The notes beneath the pieces are model-generated. The model searched no databases. It was not told where the DNA came from and was given only the letters and a program-made list of their open reading frames with translations. Both the position numbers and the translations under genes were made by a program. A DNA stretch of 25,912 bases, from the NCBI GenBank assembly GCA_033557675.1, contig JAWQRM010000235.1, positions 1-25,912 on the forward strand. Reading direction: 5' to 3'. Origin of the DNA: Coptodactyla brooksi (lineage: Eukaryota > Arthropoda > Insecta > Coleoptera > Scarabaeidae). Positions 11,460 through 20,494 of the stretch are shown in pieces (the first letter of the stretch is position 1; each line of letters begins with the position of its first letter).

Positions 11460-11950
11460 AATTGAAACTGACAAGAACGGTCGCACATTATGACAAAATT
11501 TTCCGAAGAACTCCGCGGATGCTATTTAATTTAAAGGGTAGTGTGGATTACAAAAAGGGCGAGAATTTTGCTACGGGTGGCGTGAGAACCAATTACCCTA
11601 ATGGCCGGTGTGGTGTGCTAGAATTTTTCGACCTTCACTTAACCGAGCTCGCCCGGTCTAATCCAATTTTCTGGACTTTGCGCGAAGGGGTTGCGAGCCC
11701 AAAAAAGGGCCAGATAGGGCACGAATCGAAAAGAGGGCGGCGCCGATTTCCCCCCTTGCATCAAAAAACGCGTTCTCGAAATACGAGCGGAGAGGATTTG
11801 CAGTGAAGGGTTGCTGTCGCTCTTTAGGAGAGGAAAATAAGAGCACAGCGGTGGCATTGCGGGGGAGCCAAGTTCCCAATCTGGGGGAGTGGAGCATGTA
11901 GGCCACTAGGAAGGACCTCCAAGGGCAAATAAGGGGGTGACTATAGCGTA
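11460..11950. other. GC-rich island with no recognised gene
   Basis: This block stands out sharply from the AT-rich flanks, with many CpG dinucleotides and purine-rich GGG/GAG runs. An open frame of 114 codons lies at 11462-11806 on the plus strand, with overlapping frames of 72 and 82 codons on the minus strand. None shows a domain I recognise. Open frames arise easily in GC-rich DNA because stop codons are AT-rich, so I do not call a CDS. Candidates are a host exon or promoter/CpG region, a structured RNA, or a fragment of a GC-richer mobile element. Confidence 0.5.
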
Positions 11951-12169
11951 ATCACTATATACGTACAAACGCTGAATTTTATTCGGTAGCGTTATTATGA
12001 TGGGATCGAGAACATATTTTTACTTTTCTGCATATTCAAATTTAGCCCACTTCTTGCGAGACTGGCTTCAGGGAGTTAGACTTTCAAATCTTAAAGGCAA
12101 ACCTGCGCGTGTCGTGCCGCACATCGTGTTAAAGGCCTCATCGAACGCTTAATATAAGTATATCATACA

Positions 12170-12830
12170 TTAAGGGGTCACGTCTAGTTGCAAGGTGAAA
12201 AAAACGTGATTTTCGGGAATTTTTATAAGAATGATCCAATTATTTTATCGTACAACAAAATATTGATATTAAAAGCACATACATTGAATAATATTCAAAA
12301 TCTTTTTCGTTGAAAAGCATTGTAAATTAAGGAAGTTACGGCCACTTTAAGGAAACCCGACTTTTCGGGGGAGTCGTGCGGTGATCATGATATCTCCAAG
12401 CCAAATCGTCTGATATTAAAATCCTGAATACTAAAATCCAAAAAGATTCTGTTAATATATGAATATATCTTGTTCGTGAACGAAGGATTTTTCGGAAAAA
12501 TCATACTTGACAAAATGGCGGCCGTTGTTAAGGAAGAATGCGATTTTTCGAGCTCTTAATTTTTCATTTTCTTTGAATCAAAAAAGTTTTCATTAAAACA
12601 AAAAACCATTGTTCACATACGAGCCCTTCATATGCAGAATAAGTACGAGAAAGTTTTATGTAGATTACTTTTACGGTTCTCGAAATATCGTGGTCAGCGC
12701 ACGGCACTTTTTCGAAAAACGTAATTTCAAGAAAAACGCGTTTAAAGTTTTCAGTCTCAGTAGAGTATACTGATACTGAGTATAATTTATTTTTTTTAAT
12801 TTACGCTAGGCCCATAAAGTAAGCGTTCTG
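12170..12830. repeat. Probable unclassified interspersed repeat
   Basis: The stretch starts near ggggtcacgtctagttgc. It contains word patterns (ggccactttaaggaaacccgac, ggagtcgtgcggtgatcatg, aaaatggcggcc, tcgaaaaacgtaatttc) that resemble non-coding parts of insect DNA elements. No transposase motif and no clear terminal inverted repeats were found. It has no second copy in this window, so the call rests on general resemblance only. Confidence 0.3.
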
Positions 12831-12851
12831 CTGCCAAAGCCATCTCCAAAG

Positions 12852-12896
12852 CATCAATTTTCTCCGGTCTACGGAGAAGACCGGAGAAAATTGATG
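12852..12896. repeat. Perfect 19-bp hairpin
   Basis: catcaattttctccggtct at 12852-12870 is repeated as an exact inverted copy at 12878-12896 around the 7-nt loop acggaga. The GC-rich upper stem (ccggtct/agaccgg) makes it stable. It lies about 70 nt beyond the point where mariner homology stops on the minus strand. Confidence 0.85.
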
Positions 12897-12964
12897 ATTC
12901 TAAGTCGATATGAACTTCCTTATCTTAAATTTATAAAAATCTTTCTGTAATGCCGCAAAAGCAA

Positions 12965-13378
12965 AATTTCGAAAGTGGCTCTTCAAGTTTCCATCTGTCT
13001 CTCAGTCAACTCATGCGGCACCCATTTTCCTTCCATTTGAATTTTTCCCGTGGCATATAAACGTTTGGAAATACCTTGACGAGTCACGTTTAATGCCTCC
13101 GCAAGGTGATCTCGTATTTGCGTATCATCTTCATCTGATAACGCTTCCAGATCTGCGTCCTCAATCGTTTTTGATCTTCCGGAGCGCTCCTTGCCCTCAG
13201 TGTCGAAATCGTCACTTCTGAAGCGTTTAAACCAATCTCCATATGTAGTTTTCGATGGTGCATGTTCGCCGTAGGGCTCCTCCAGCAAACGATGTGCTTC
13301 AACTGCATATTTTTTCATTTTAAAGCAGAAAAGCAAAACTTCCCGAAAATGCTACATATTTGGCACAAAATTCGACAT
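12965..13378 (-). pseudogene. 3'-truncated mariner transposase, N-terminal domain
   Basis: From ATG at 13378 the minus strand reads MSNFVPNM-stop-HFREVLLFCF, then KMKKYAVEAHRLLEE, YGDWFKRFRSDDFDTEG, KERSGRSKTIEDADLEAL, LAEALNVTRQGISKRL and GKWVPHELTERQMET. This is the paired helix-turn-helix of classical mariner (HTH_48 plus the linker and second HTH), residues 1 to about 135 of a protein normally near 345 residues. A premature TAG sits at codon 9 and a stop follows RQMET (12983-12985). RATFEIL, part of the next conserved block, is still readable to about 12965. The catalytic DD34D domain is absent; homology ends abruptly. The coding part lies just inside a recognisable mariner 5' end at 13509-13555. 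Confidence 0.92.
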
Positions 13379-13508
13379 CTTCGTTGTTATAAAAAACATT
13401 TTTGCGTTGCGATATGTGTTGGTATTACGACTGGTTATTATTAACTGATGTACAAGATACTAAAAAAACACAACTTCAGACGTGTATGTCGACTACCATA
13501 CGTGTGTC

Positions 13509-13555
13509 GTTAGCGCCATCCATGTGTGAAACCCGGAAACTTAGTTGCGCACCAA
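13509..13555 (-). mobile_element. Mariner 5' terminal inverted repeat region
   Basis: On the minus strand the end reads ggtgcgcaactaagtttccg followed by a ttcacacatggatggcgct segment. This matches my knowledge of classical mariner ends (GGTGYGCAACTAAGTTTCCGG type). It sits about 130 nt upstream of the mariner ATG, the expected distance, and is followed outward by a TA-rich tract. No matching 3' end was found, so the element is cut off at its 3' side. Confidence 0.7.
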
Positions 13556-14049
13556 GTATATATATATGTATAAGGCGTTCAAAGCTCTACACTAATGCTA
13601 ACTTTCTTATTATTGAAGATACGGTTTGAATGGACATTTTTGTAGTAGTTCTCGTGGAAAATGGCTTGTTTTCAAACTAAGCTTTTAAGTATGCATACTT
13701 TACGTTATTTTTTTAAGACTGTCTTGGATTTGACATGGCATTTTTTTAAACCAAGTCATTTCCTGGTCGTTATTATTTTATGGTATGCAGTTATTTTTGA
13801 TATTATTTGTAGTTAAAAAATCCTAAACGTATCATCTTTGCTTACACTTCTAGTTGAACTATAATAATAGAAACAATTCAAAACGATGACTGATTAGAAC
13901 CCTTTTCAATTTTAACATAGATTTAACGTTTTGAGCGCTAAGCATAGTATTTGTAAAACGTTGCTTCGTATCTGTTTGCAACACACGACACGTAACTTTG
14001 CATAAAACGCCGAAATTGCTCCGATTTTCTTTGTTTCTCCACTTCTGGT

Positions 14050-14520
14050 AGCGATGTTAACACGCCCAGTATTTTTAGTACTTCTTACGCCGAGCTAGTC
14101 CTCGGTTTCTCGAGTCGTTAATTTTGACGGACGGCTGTGGCGAAATAAAAACCCGATGATGTCATGCGATGCCGGACCGGGCGAGATCTCGAGCGCGTAG
14201 CCAAAACTCGTCAAACAAAGAAACCGACAAGGCCAGATTTTCTTTGCACGGGCTTTAGCTTTGCCCCCGTTTATTTGCGTCCCTATTTTCGGTTACCCCT
14301 CGGTGCACGAGGCCGCAGCACGTGTCGGAAACGAAATTCTCCGAGCGGGAGACATAAAGAATCCATCGGCTTCGTGTCGATGCCGCAGGTGACGGAGGGA
14401 ACGCGCAAAAAGGTCACCCTTACTCAGACTTCCGAAGAAACGGAGAAAAAGGAAGATTTCGGGTCGCGCGGTAGGTCATCTGTTGTTGATTCATTTCGGT
14501 TCCTTCTCCAAATCTAGAAT
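14050..14520. other. GC-rich island with a 117-codon open frame
   Basis: This CpG-rich block lies in AT-rich DNA. The plus-strand frame 14164-14517 is basic and Arg/Lys/Ser/Thr-rich and carries no domain I know. An E-box CACGTG, a TGATGTCA CRE-like word near 14157 and the palindromic cctcggtgcacgagg lie inside. The frame could be a host exon, but composition alone could keep it open. A promoter/CpG region, an exon of a host gene, or a conserved non-coding element are all possible. No TATA box, splice signal or second exon was confirmed. Confidence 0.5.
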
Positions 14521-14529
14521 TACGGCCTA

Positions 14530-15580
14530 TCTTTTTAATCAGGGCTTAAACTCCGCGTTGCTAATTTGATGCCTTCCTTTATATTTTCGTACCTTTTCCT
14601 TTATTTTATTTTTATTTATTTTATCCTTAACAGGGGGCAATTTCTAGTCTAACTGCCTTTCGATCTACCTGTATGCACGTAAAAACTGTATAACTTCCAC
14701 AACTATTTCAATTAAGAGTATATTTTAAGTAGAAGATTGTTTACACACTTTTTAAATTTTCCACCCAGCCGTTATAATCAAAATAATATTATCAAAAGAA
14801 AACGTTTTTTTTTAATTTCTTTTTGCTTATTTAAAATAGTTTTATTCTGCACCTATGAACTTTTTACAACTACTTAAAAGTTAATGAAATGATTTTTCCA
14901 AGTCTGCGATTGGTATTATGTTTAATTGACGAGTCGTCGCGGTTTGGATAATCTCTATTTCGTCGAAACAAAAACATCCTCTCAGCGATAATTTCAATTT
15001 TGAATGTCAATTCTTTGTAATGTATAACGTTAAAAGTTTTTCACAAGCGTAAAAAATGCTCAAAAATGTGTTGTTCAGTGATACGATAGAAATAGTTTAT
15101 TATAGCGAATGTTTAAAAAATTAGGAGATTACTTTAATTTATCTATTTTATTGCTCTATGACATTTATTGCCGTATAATAAAATATACTTAAGTTTGAGA
15201 AAAAGAAAGAAGAAATATGTGCAGACAATTTATCTAATGTGATATTGCGCTGATAGTATAACTCCTTTACAGTTTAGAAATTTAAGAAATTACAGTGATT
15301 TTGAAGATGTTGACTTTCGAGAAACTAAAAAGAATTGTCTTTTGAAGCATTGTTCAGTTTAAAAATTATGCCGATGCCCCAGAAAGTGCCGAAAAAATGG
15401 CAAATTTATTTATTGGACATCGTGCTACTTTTAATTAATGATAATAGAATTAAATCACATGAAACATGAAGCCAAAAACTCATTAAAATAAACTGAAGTA
15501 ACTGTTCTTGAAATTATTTTTTAAGTTTAATTCTTTGAATAGAGAAATCCGCAAAGATGTCGTGGTGAAATTCTGGTCGA
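14530..15580. other. AT-rich stretch without recognisable features
   Basis: About 1 kb of AT-rich sequence with poly-T and poly-A runs and only short frames. I found no inverted repeats or transposase motifs. It may include eroded upstream parts of the piggyBac remnant that follows. Confidence 0.45.
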
Positions 15581-15582
15581 GA

Positions 15583-15835
15583 TATCTCACTTAACCAATG
15601 ACAGAATTCTTGACCATTTCAAGAATTCAATTCTTCACCATTTCACTGCACAATGTAAAACCGTGTTTGCCTAAGAAAGAGTTATCCTTGAATGAAAGCA
15701 TCAACGCTTCGCGAGAAAGGCTCTTATTCGGAAGCTATAATCCCGATAAATTTGCAATCTATGGAATCTTCATGCAGATGGTTTACGAAGCTAGAACAGG
15801 AGGTATACTTTATCTATACAGGTTGCGTCTTTCTA
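15583..15835 (+). pseudogene. piggyBac-like transposase fragment
   Basis: One frame gives LTNDRILDHFKNSILHHF, and after a frameshift another gives KKELSLNESINASRERLLFG, SYNPDKFAIYGIFMQMVYEA and RTGGILYLYR. This is the order around the first catalytic Asp of piggyBac/PGBD transposases. The family block runs roughly from the segment before LSLDES to the segment after KPHKWGIK. The fragment covers only about 85 of some 550-600 residues. The Asp expected in LSLDES is Asn here (LSLNES), so even this block would be inactive. Homology ends near 15835, just before the start of the next element, which may have inserted into it. No TTAA-flanked piggyBac ends were identified. Confidence 0.65.
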
Positions 15836-15964
15836 GACTCGGCATAGGAAGCGTTACATATGACAACAACGCATGGCGTCGAGCTACACGATGCAGACGA
15901 AACCGACTGCCCGTTGCCGACTGTCATACGAAACGCATCTATTCGACTGAACGAAATACAACAA

Positions 15965-16480
15965 ATGGCGGTATACACCTCTGCCGACAAATTGCAAATC
16001 ATGAAGTGGTTTTATGCACTCACTTTGGCAGGAAGACCCATTCCCAATAAGCAGCAAATTTACAATATTTTTCGCATGTCTAAAAATTGTTATTGTATAA
16101 AGGAATGTTCCAAGTGCATTTAAAGGAAGTCTCACCTGAAAGAAATAGAAGAAAGAGTGATGAGGGACGAAACGATTTGTGCTACAGTGAAATTTTTGAC
16201 AAATTTATTCCCTAATCGCATTATGACTAGGGCAGGAAATATTAAATGGCCAGCGAGATCTCCAGATTTGTCCCCAAATTACCTTTCCTTGTGGGAGTTT
16301 CTTAAGCAGATCATTTATGGTCACGAGCGAGCAGAAAATTTGATGGACCTGGGAGCTAAAATTACCGAATCAGCCATCCGAATCACATCTGAAATGCTTT
16401 CTAATATTAGAAGCAATTCCTATGATCGATTGGGATATTGTTTATCTGCTCACGGAGGCCTATGTGAGCTGCATTTGTAA
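15965..16480 (+). pseudogene. Tc1/mariner-type transposase, internally deleted (copy 1)
   Basis: From ATG at 15965 the protein begins MAVYTSADKLQIMKWFYA, an N-terminal HTH, then GRPIPNKQQIYNI and the cysteine cluster CIKECSKC, then a stop at 16121-16123. EIEERVMRDETICATVKFLT continues in another frame. It then jumps to FPNRIM, the late-catalytic block WPARSPDLSP (third Asp), EFLKQIIYGHERAENLMDLG, SEMLSNIRSNSYDRLGYCLS and a normal C-terminus ending at 16480. The region holding the first and second catalytic Asp, roughly 150-200 residues, is deleted. The minus-strand copy at 19360-20252 is a homologue and confirms the reading. A weak inverted match, ggcatagg-ag, at about 15841 and 16755 might mark the element ends. 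Confidence 0.82.
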
Positions 16481-16784
16481 TTTTATTATTTTGCTTTGCG
16501 TTCAGACAAGTTTTTAAGATTTTATTTTAGAATATTTGTTTAGTTTCCTTTTATAAATTAGATTTGGTTTTTACGCAATCAGCGACAAACATACTAACAA
16601 AATTGAAAAAAAAAAACAGTTTTATTCCCCCTTTGATTTTTTTAAAGACTTTTTAAAAAATTTATTAATGCCTAGGCAGCATGGCGCCGCCAGGCGGACG
16701 GACAACTACCTGCTGGTCGCGAGTACCCTGGTGCCAATTTTTTCAGTCTCCCTATGCCAAGTTTTGCGTGGCGCGTACTGTATC

Positions 16785-16824
16785 GGCTAGCTTTTTAGAA
16801 TATAAAAAATCTAAAAAGCTAGCC
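16785..16824. repeat. Perfect 15-bp hairpin
   Basis: ggctagctttttaga (16785-16799) and its exact reverse complement (16810-16824) enclose a 10-nt AT-only loop. It follows a short GC-rich patch (16676-16785) downstream of transposase copy 1 and may lie at or just beyond that element's right end. A stem followed by A/T runs is not a meaningful terminator in a eukaryote. Confidence 0.85.
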
Positions 16825-16919
16825 TATGTATAAAAGAATATATAAAAGATCTGTTTAGAATACAGTAATATACAATATAATTTAACTGTTCTTGGTAGAC
16901 AATGAAATACGATTCTAAT

Positions 16920-17470
16920 ATAAACTCATTCATTTTTGTCTTTTTGCTGCTTCATGATGAACCCTCAAACGACTATGCTTAAGTTATTAACTTTGTTAAT
17001 TAAGGAATAAAATAAAATAAATTTTAAGCTCCAAATTTGAAAATTATGTTGCCTCTGATTTTATTTTATCATTTGGATGTATTGCCAAAATGAATAAAAA
17101 GGTTGGAAAGTGTAAACAGATATCACTCTAAAATTAATTAGTCTTTAATCATTAGTATGTTTGCGTGTTTATACTATTTAAGATTACATTTTGATTAAGA
17201 TAAAATTGTAACATAAATTTACTCGTTTTTGCCTCTTTGCGGTTCAAGAGATATTTGCTGCTTCATGATGCATCCCGAAACAAGCATGTTTTAATTATTA
17301 ATGTTGTAGATTAAGAAATAAAATAAAATTTTAAAATTGTGTTTATTTCGATTTTATTATCATTTATAAGTAGATATCAACCCAAAATTAATTACTTTTT
17401 AATCATTAATATGTTTGCGTTTTCATACTATTTAAGACATACATTTTAATTAGGATAACATTGTAATGAA
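16920..17470 (+). repeat. Two diverged tandem units of about 250-290 bp
   Basis: 16922-17030 resembles 17214-17340, sharing tttgctgcttcatgatg and aggaataaaataaaat/agaaataaaataaaat. 17117-17215 resembles 17372-17470, sharing agatatca, aaaattaatta, tttaatcatta and atgtttgcg. The four blocks alternate, so the stretch is a tandem duplication of one unit of about 270 bp. Divergence is around 20-25 per cent by eye. No coding potential is seen. Confidence 0.75.
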
Positions 17471-17570
17471 ACATTGTCAGTCTTTTTATGTCAGGTAGCA
17501 ACAAAATCAGCCTCATTGATGGGCCCTTAAGTTTTAGGTTTATTACAGTTTAAACAATTGTCACCACTAT

Positions 17571-17727
17571 ACTAAAAGCGAAAAGTTTATTTTGCTTCAC
17601 GCACGTTTCGCCGACCAAATCGTCATGTTCAGAAGCATTAGCGATAAAAGCATTTGTCGCTAACGTTTCTGAAGACGCCGACTTGGTCGACGAAATGTAT
17701 GTCAATGAAAATAAACTTTTCGGTTTT
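17571..17727. repeat. Imperfect inverted repeat, about 75-nt arms
   Basis: The left arm (about 17571-17649) and right arm (about 17651-17727) pair almost without a loop. Matching words include cgaaaagtttatttt, gaccaaRtcg and ttcagaaRcRttagcgaYaaa. It resembles a small foldback or MITE. Several substitutions between arms show it is old, or that pairing is kept while sequence drifts. The left edge carries the same atactaaaagcgaaa word as the inverted repeat at 10641-10694. Confidence 0.75.
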
Positions 17728-17879
17728 GTTATTAATATAAGCGTAATGATGCATATTTCGACATACTTGTTGCATTTACGCTTCTTCCGGTTTCGTGATA
17801 AACAAACCCCATTTTATCTGGAATACCCTGTATATTTGTATACATTTAGAATATCCGGAATATAATGTTCTTTGACCGA

Positions 17880-18620
17880 TTCCATTCATTTAAATAAAAT
17901 TGAGTAAATTGTGAAAAACTGATTTCGTATTCTTTTAATGCTTTTAACTATAAAGAATTTATATTAATTAATATTAAAGAGTAGTAATTAAAGATTAATA
18001 TTAAATTATTAAACCCCACCTGTAACATCGTTGGTATCTAAATAAACATCGATCTGAAAATTGAAGTAGGTCGCAAAAGCTCCAAATATCTAAAATACAT
18101 TTTAATATTTATATTACATCTACCAAATTTCATTTCGGTAACCTTATAACTAAAGATCCATAATGAAATAGTTCTTAAAAGCAAATCAAGTAACTTATGA
18201 AATTGTGTTAAAATTTCATTTCGTCATCTACCAATTCTTTATGCACGACTTCATCTTATATTCCGCGTAAAACATTGAAAACCAAACGATCTAAAAGTTC
18301 TAGTGGTAACTGGAATTTTAGATAGCTCTCATTTTGCAAGTTTTATTTTGTATTTGAAGGAATGTTAAATTAATCATAAGGTGTACAAGTCGAAGTTTTA
18401 TTATAAAAGTAACGTCCGCTCATTCCTTCTCATTAATTTTAATTACTGCTTATACCATGTCTCTAAGTCACACTCGTATGATCTATATGATTTATATGAT
18501 AAATGAAAAAGAAATTAAGTTAAATAACACAAATATCATTCATCTTATTTTAATAATAATTTATTAACTTCCATCTGCGATTGCATCGAACAATATGTTA
18601 GTTTAACGCGAATACTTTAT
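17880..18620. other. AT-rich stretch without recognisable features
   Basis: AT-rich DNA with short repetitive words (attaatattaaa, gatctatatgatttatatgat) and no open frame or transposase motif. An element-end-like ggaataccctgtata lies just before it at 17819-17833. Confidence 0.45.
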
Positions 18621-18621
18621 T

Positions 18622-19060
18622 AGTAATCTTACTAGGGAACATTCCCAACTCGAAAATGAAAAAAAAAACTTTGTGGATAAGTAGCCCACCCTAGGGTGAG
18701 TACAAAACCATTTTTCGTACCGGCCCAAAAACGGTTTGAAGGGGTGAGACCACCCCGCAAAGTATCAACGATTTTCGCTTTTTTGGCGAATAACTCCGTA
18801 ACGGATGGAGGATGGAGATACAAATTAACGTTGTACCAAGGAATATTCGCCTGCAAAAACTTCATTCAAAGACTACGCGTGAAAATTGCAACTCATAATT
18901 TAAAAATCTTAACCCCCTCCCGCGCCCCTCGGGCACTGCGAGTTATTTTAGCAAACTGTCTATTTTATGTGAAAGAGCAGTTAAAATAGTTGATATTGCA
19001 TATTTTCAACTTTTTAGGACTAAACTTACCATAGAAAAATAATATTCTAATTGGGGATGG
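18622..19060 (+). repeat. Dispersed repeat R, copy a
   Basis: This is an inverted match over about 440 bp to 24270-24715. Shared words, read on this strand, include gaacattcccaac, ggataagtag, ccatttttcgtacc, gaataactccgtaacg, gtgaaagagcagttaaaata and gaaaaataatatt. Identity looks near 75-80 per cent. An open frame at 18696-18989 is kept by chance; the other copy does not preserve it. It has no coding signal and resembles a non-autonomous insect element. It ends about 17 nt before the left end of the transposon at 19077. Confidence 0.85.
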
Positions 19061-19076
19061 ACACATATGTATTGAT

Positions 19077-20470
19077 ACAGTATGAGGATAAAATCTCGCA
19101 CCACAGGACTTTTAAGCCGGGCCAGCAATGCATAGTGGGGAGGAGGGACCTCTGCAATATCGTACTAGCTAGTGCCTTTTTACTTGTGTAAAACGGAAAT
19201 CTTAGAAATATCTCCTTTTAAATTTTATTAGCATTAAATGTTGATTGCACAAAAGGAACATAAATCTATTCTTATAAAAGGAAAATAAAGAAATATTCTA
19301 AAATAAAATAAATTCTTAAAACCTCATTTCAAAAAAAAAAGGATACTAAATTAAAAAAATTATAATAGCGTCTCAAATAGGCCACCTTGAGATGCCAAAC
19401 AGCAACCTAATTTCTCATAGAAATTCCTTTTAACATTAGAAAAAGCATTTCAGGTGTAAGAAGGTTAGCTGTTCGTATTATTTTAGCTCTCAGGGCACCC
19501 AGATTTTCTGCTCGCTCCTGGCCGTACACGGCCTGTTTCAAGAAGCTCTACAAAAAAAAAGTAGCTTGGGGACAAATCTGGAGGTCTCGCTGGCCATTTA
19601 ATATCCCCTTTTCCACGCATAATGCGATTAGGAAATGAATTTGTTGAAAATTCTTTAACTGTAGCCGCGGCAGTATGTGTCGAGCAGCCGTCTTGTTGAT
19701 ACCAAACACCATCCAGGTCTATTTCGGGAATGTCGCGAGTAGCAGGAAGTATTTGCGTATCTAATAATTCTACGTATTTCCGTGAAGTTAAGATCCCATC
19801 AATAAAAGAGGGCCTATTATATCCCATCAATAAAAAAGGATCACTAAGGATTCCAGTCCAAACGTTCAACTTTTGCGGATATTGAGGACGAACAGGAAAA
19901 CTTTTATGCAAATTTCACCGAGACCAATAACAAACAACAACATTGTGTTTTTCCATGCAATGGAAAAGTAGATTGTGTTATCTGCTTCCACAGCAGCACA
20001 AATCATTTCGTCCCTTCTTACTTTCTCTTCTACTTTTCCAGATGAACACTCCCTTAAGTAACATTTGGTACACCCCTTTAGACAATAATTTTTCTCAAAC
20101 TTTTGATAAATTTCTGAATAAATCTGATAATAGTTTGTCTAGCAGGAGCGGGCAAGAGATTGTACGAATAAATCGTGGCAATCGCTTGTAGACCTGCCAC
20201 CATAATACCACTTGATAAATTGTAATTCTTCTTCAGCGGTGTACACATCCATTCCTTTTAATTATGGTCACTAGAAATAGATGCGCTCTGTATGCTAAAC
20301 AACTGAATAATGCCCGTAATTCCCGTAATGCCGTCACATCGGTAATATGATGAAGTGGGGATGCTGAAAACGCATATTCGCTATAGTCCCCACTATGCGC
20401 TCCACTTTAACACGTATTGTGGGCTCTGCTTAAAAATCCTATAGTACGGGATTTTATCCTCATTCTCTAT
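19077..20470 (-). mobile_element. Tc1/mariner-type DNA transposon with inverted ends
   Basis: The left end (from about 19077) and right end (to about 20470) share an inverted repeat of about 90 nt. Its matching parts are tgaggataaaat, then cttttaagc/tttttaagc, agc(c)cacaat-like text and gcatagtgggga. The transposase gene lies between them on the minus strand, so the element is a complete but decayed unit of about 1.4 kb. Autonomous Tc1/mariner elements are often 1.3-2 kb. Target-site TA duplications cannot be fixed because the tips have diverged. It sits between dispersed repeat copy a and the giant palindrome at 20495. Confidence 0.75.
19360..20252 (-). pseudogene. Tc1/mariner-type transposase, DD37D-like (copy 2)
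   Basis: From ATG at 20252 the minus strand reads MDVYTAEEELQFIKWYYGG (first HTH), a disrupted stretch with IYQKFEKNYCLKGCTKC, then KVEEKVRRDEMICAAVEADN. After a deletion that removes the first catalytic Asp, a block resumes at HKSFPVRPQYPQKLNVWTGI. GVWYQQDGCSTHTA holds the second Asp and WPARPPDLSP the third, with 37 residues between them, a DD37D-type spacing. The C-terminus (YGQERAENLGALRAK and a final LGCCLASQGGLFETLL) needs two frame changes and stops at 19360-19362. It totals about 297 codons against roughly 350 expected. It is homologous to 15965-16480 on the other strand. The protein would have catalysed transposition of the element bounded at 19077 and 20470. Confidence 0.88.
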
Positions 20471-20494
20471 GTATACGTGTGCACAGAGTGGGCA

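Noticed and set aside
15814..16135. Minus-strand frames of 62 and 83 codons and the tail of the 150-codon plus frame
   Set aside because: They overlap transposase copy 1, whose HTH is readable on the plus strand from 15965 and confirmed by copy 2.
17815..17835. Element-end-like ggaataccctgtata
   Set aside because: ACCCTGTATA resembles a common insect transposon tip in reverse, but I found no matching partner upstream in the right orientation and no transposase, so no element is called.
18696..18989. 97-codon plus-strand frame
   Set aside because: It lies inside dispersed repeat R. The inverted copy at 24270-24715 does not keep the frame.
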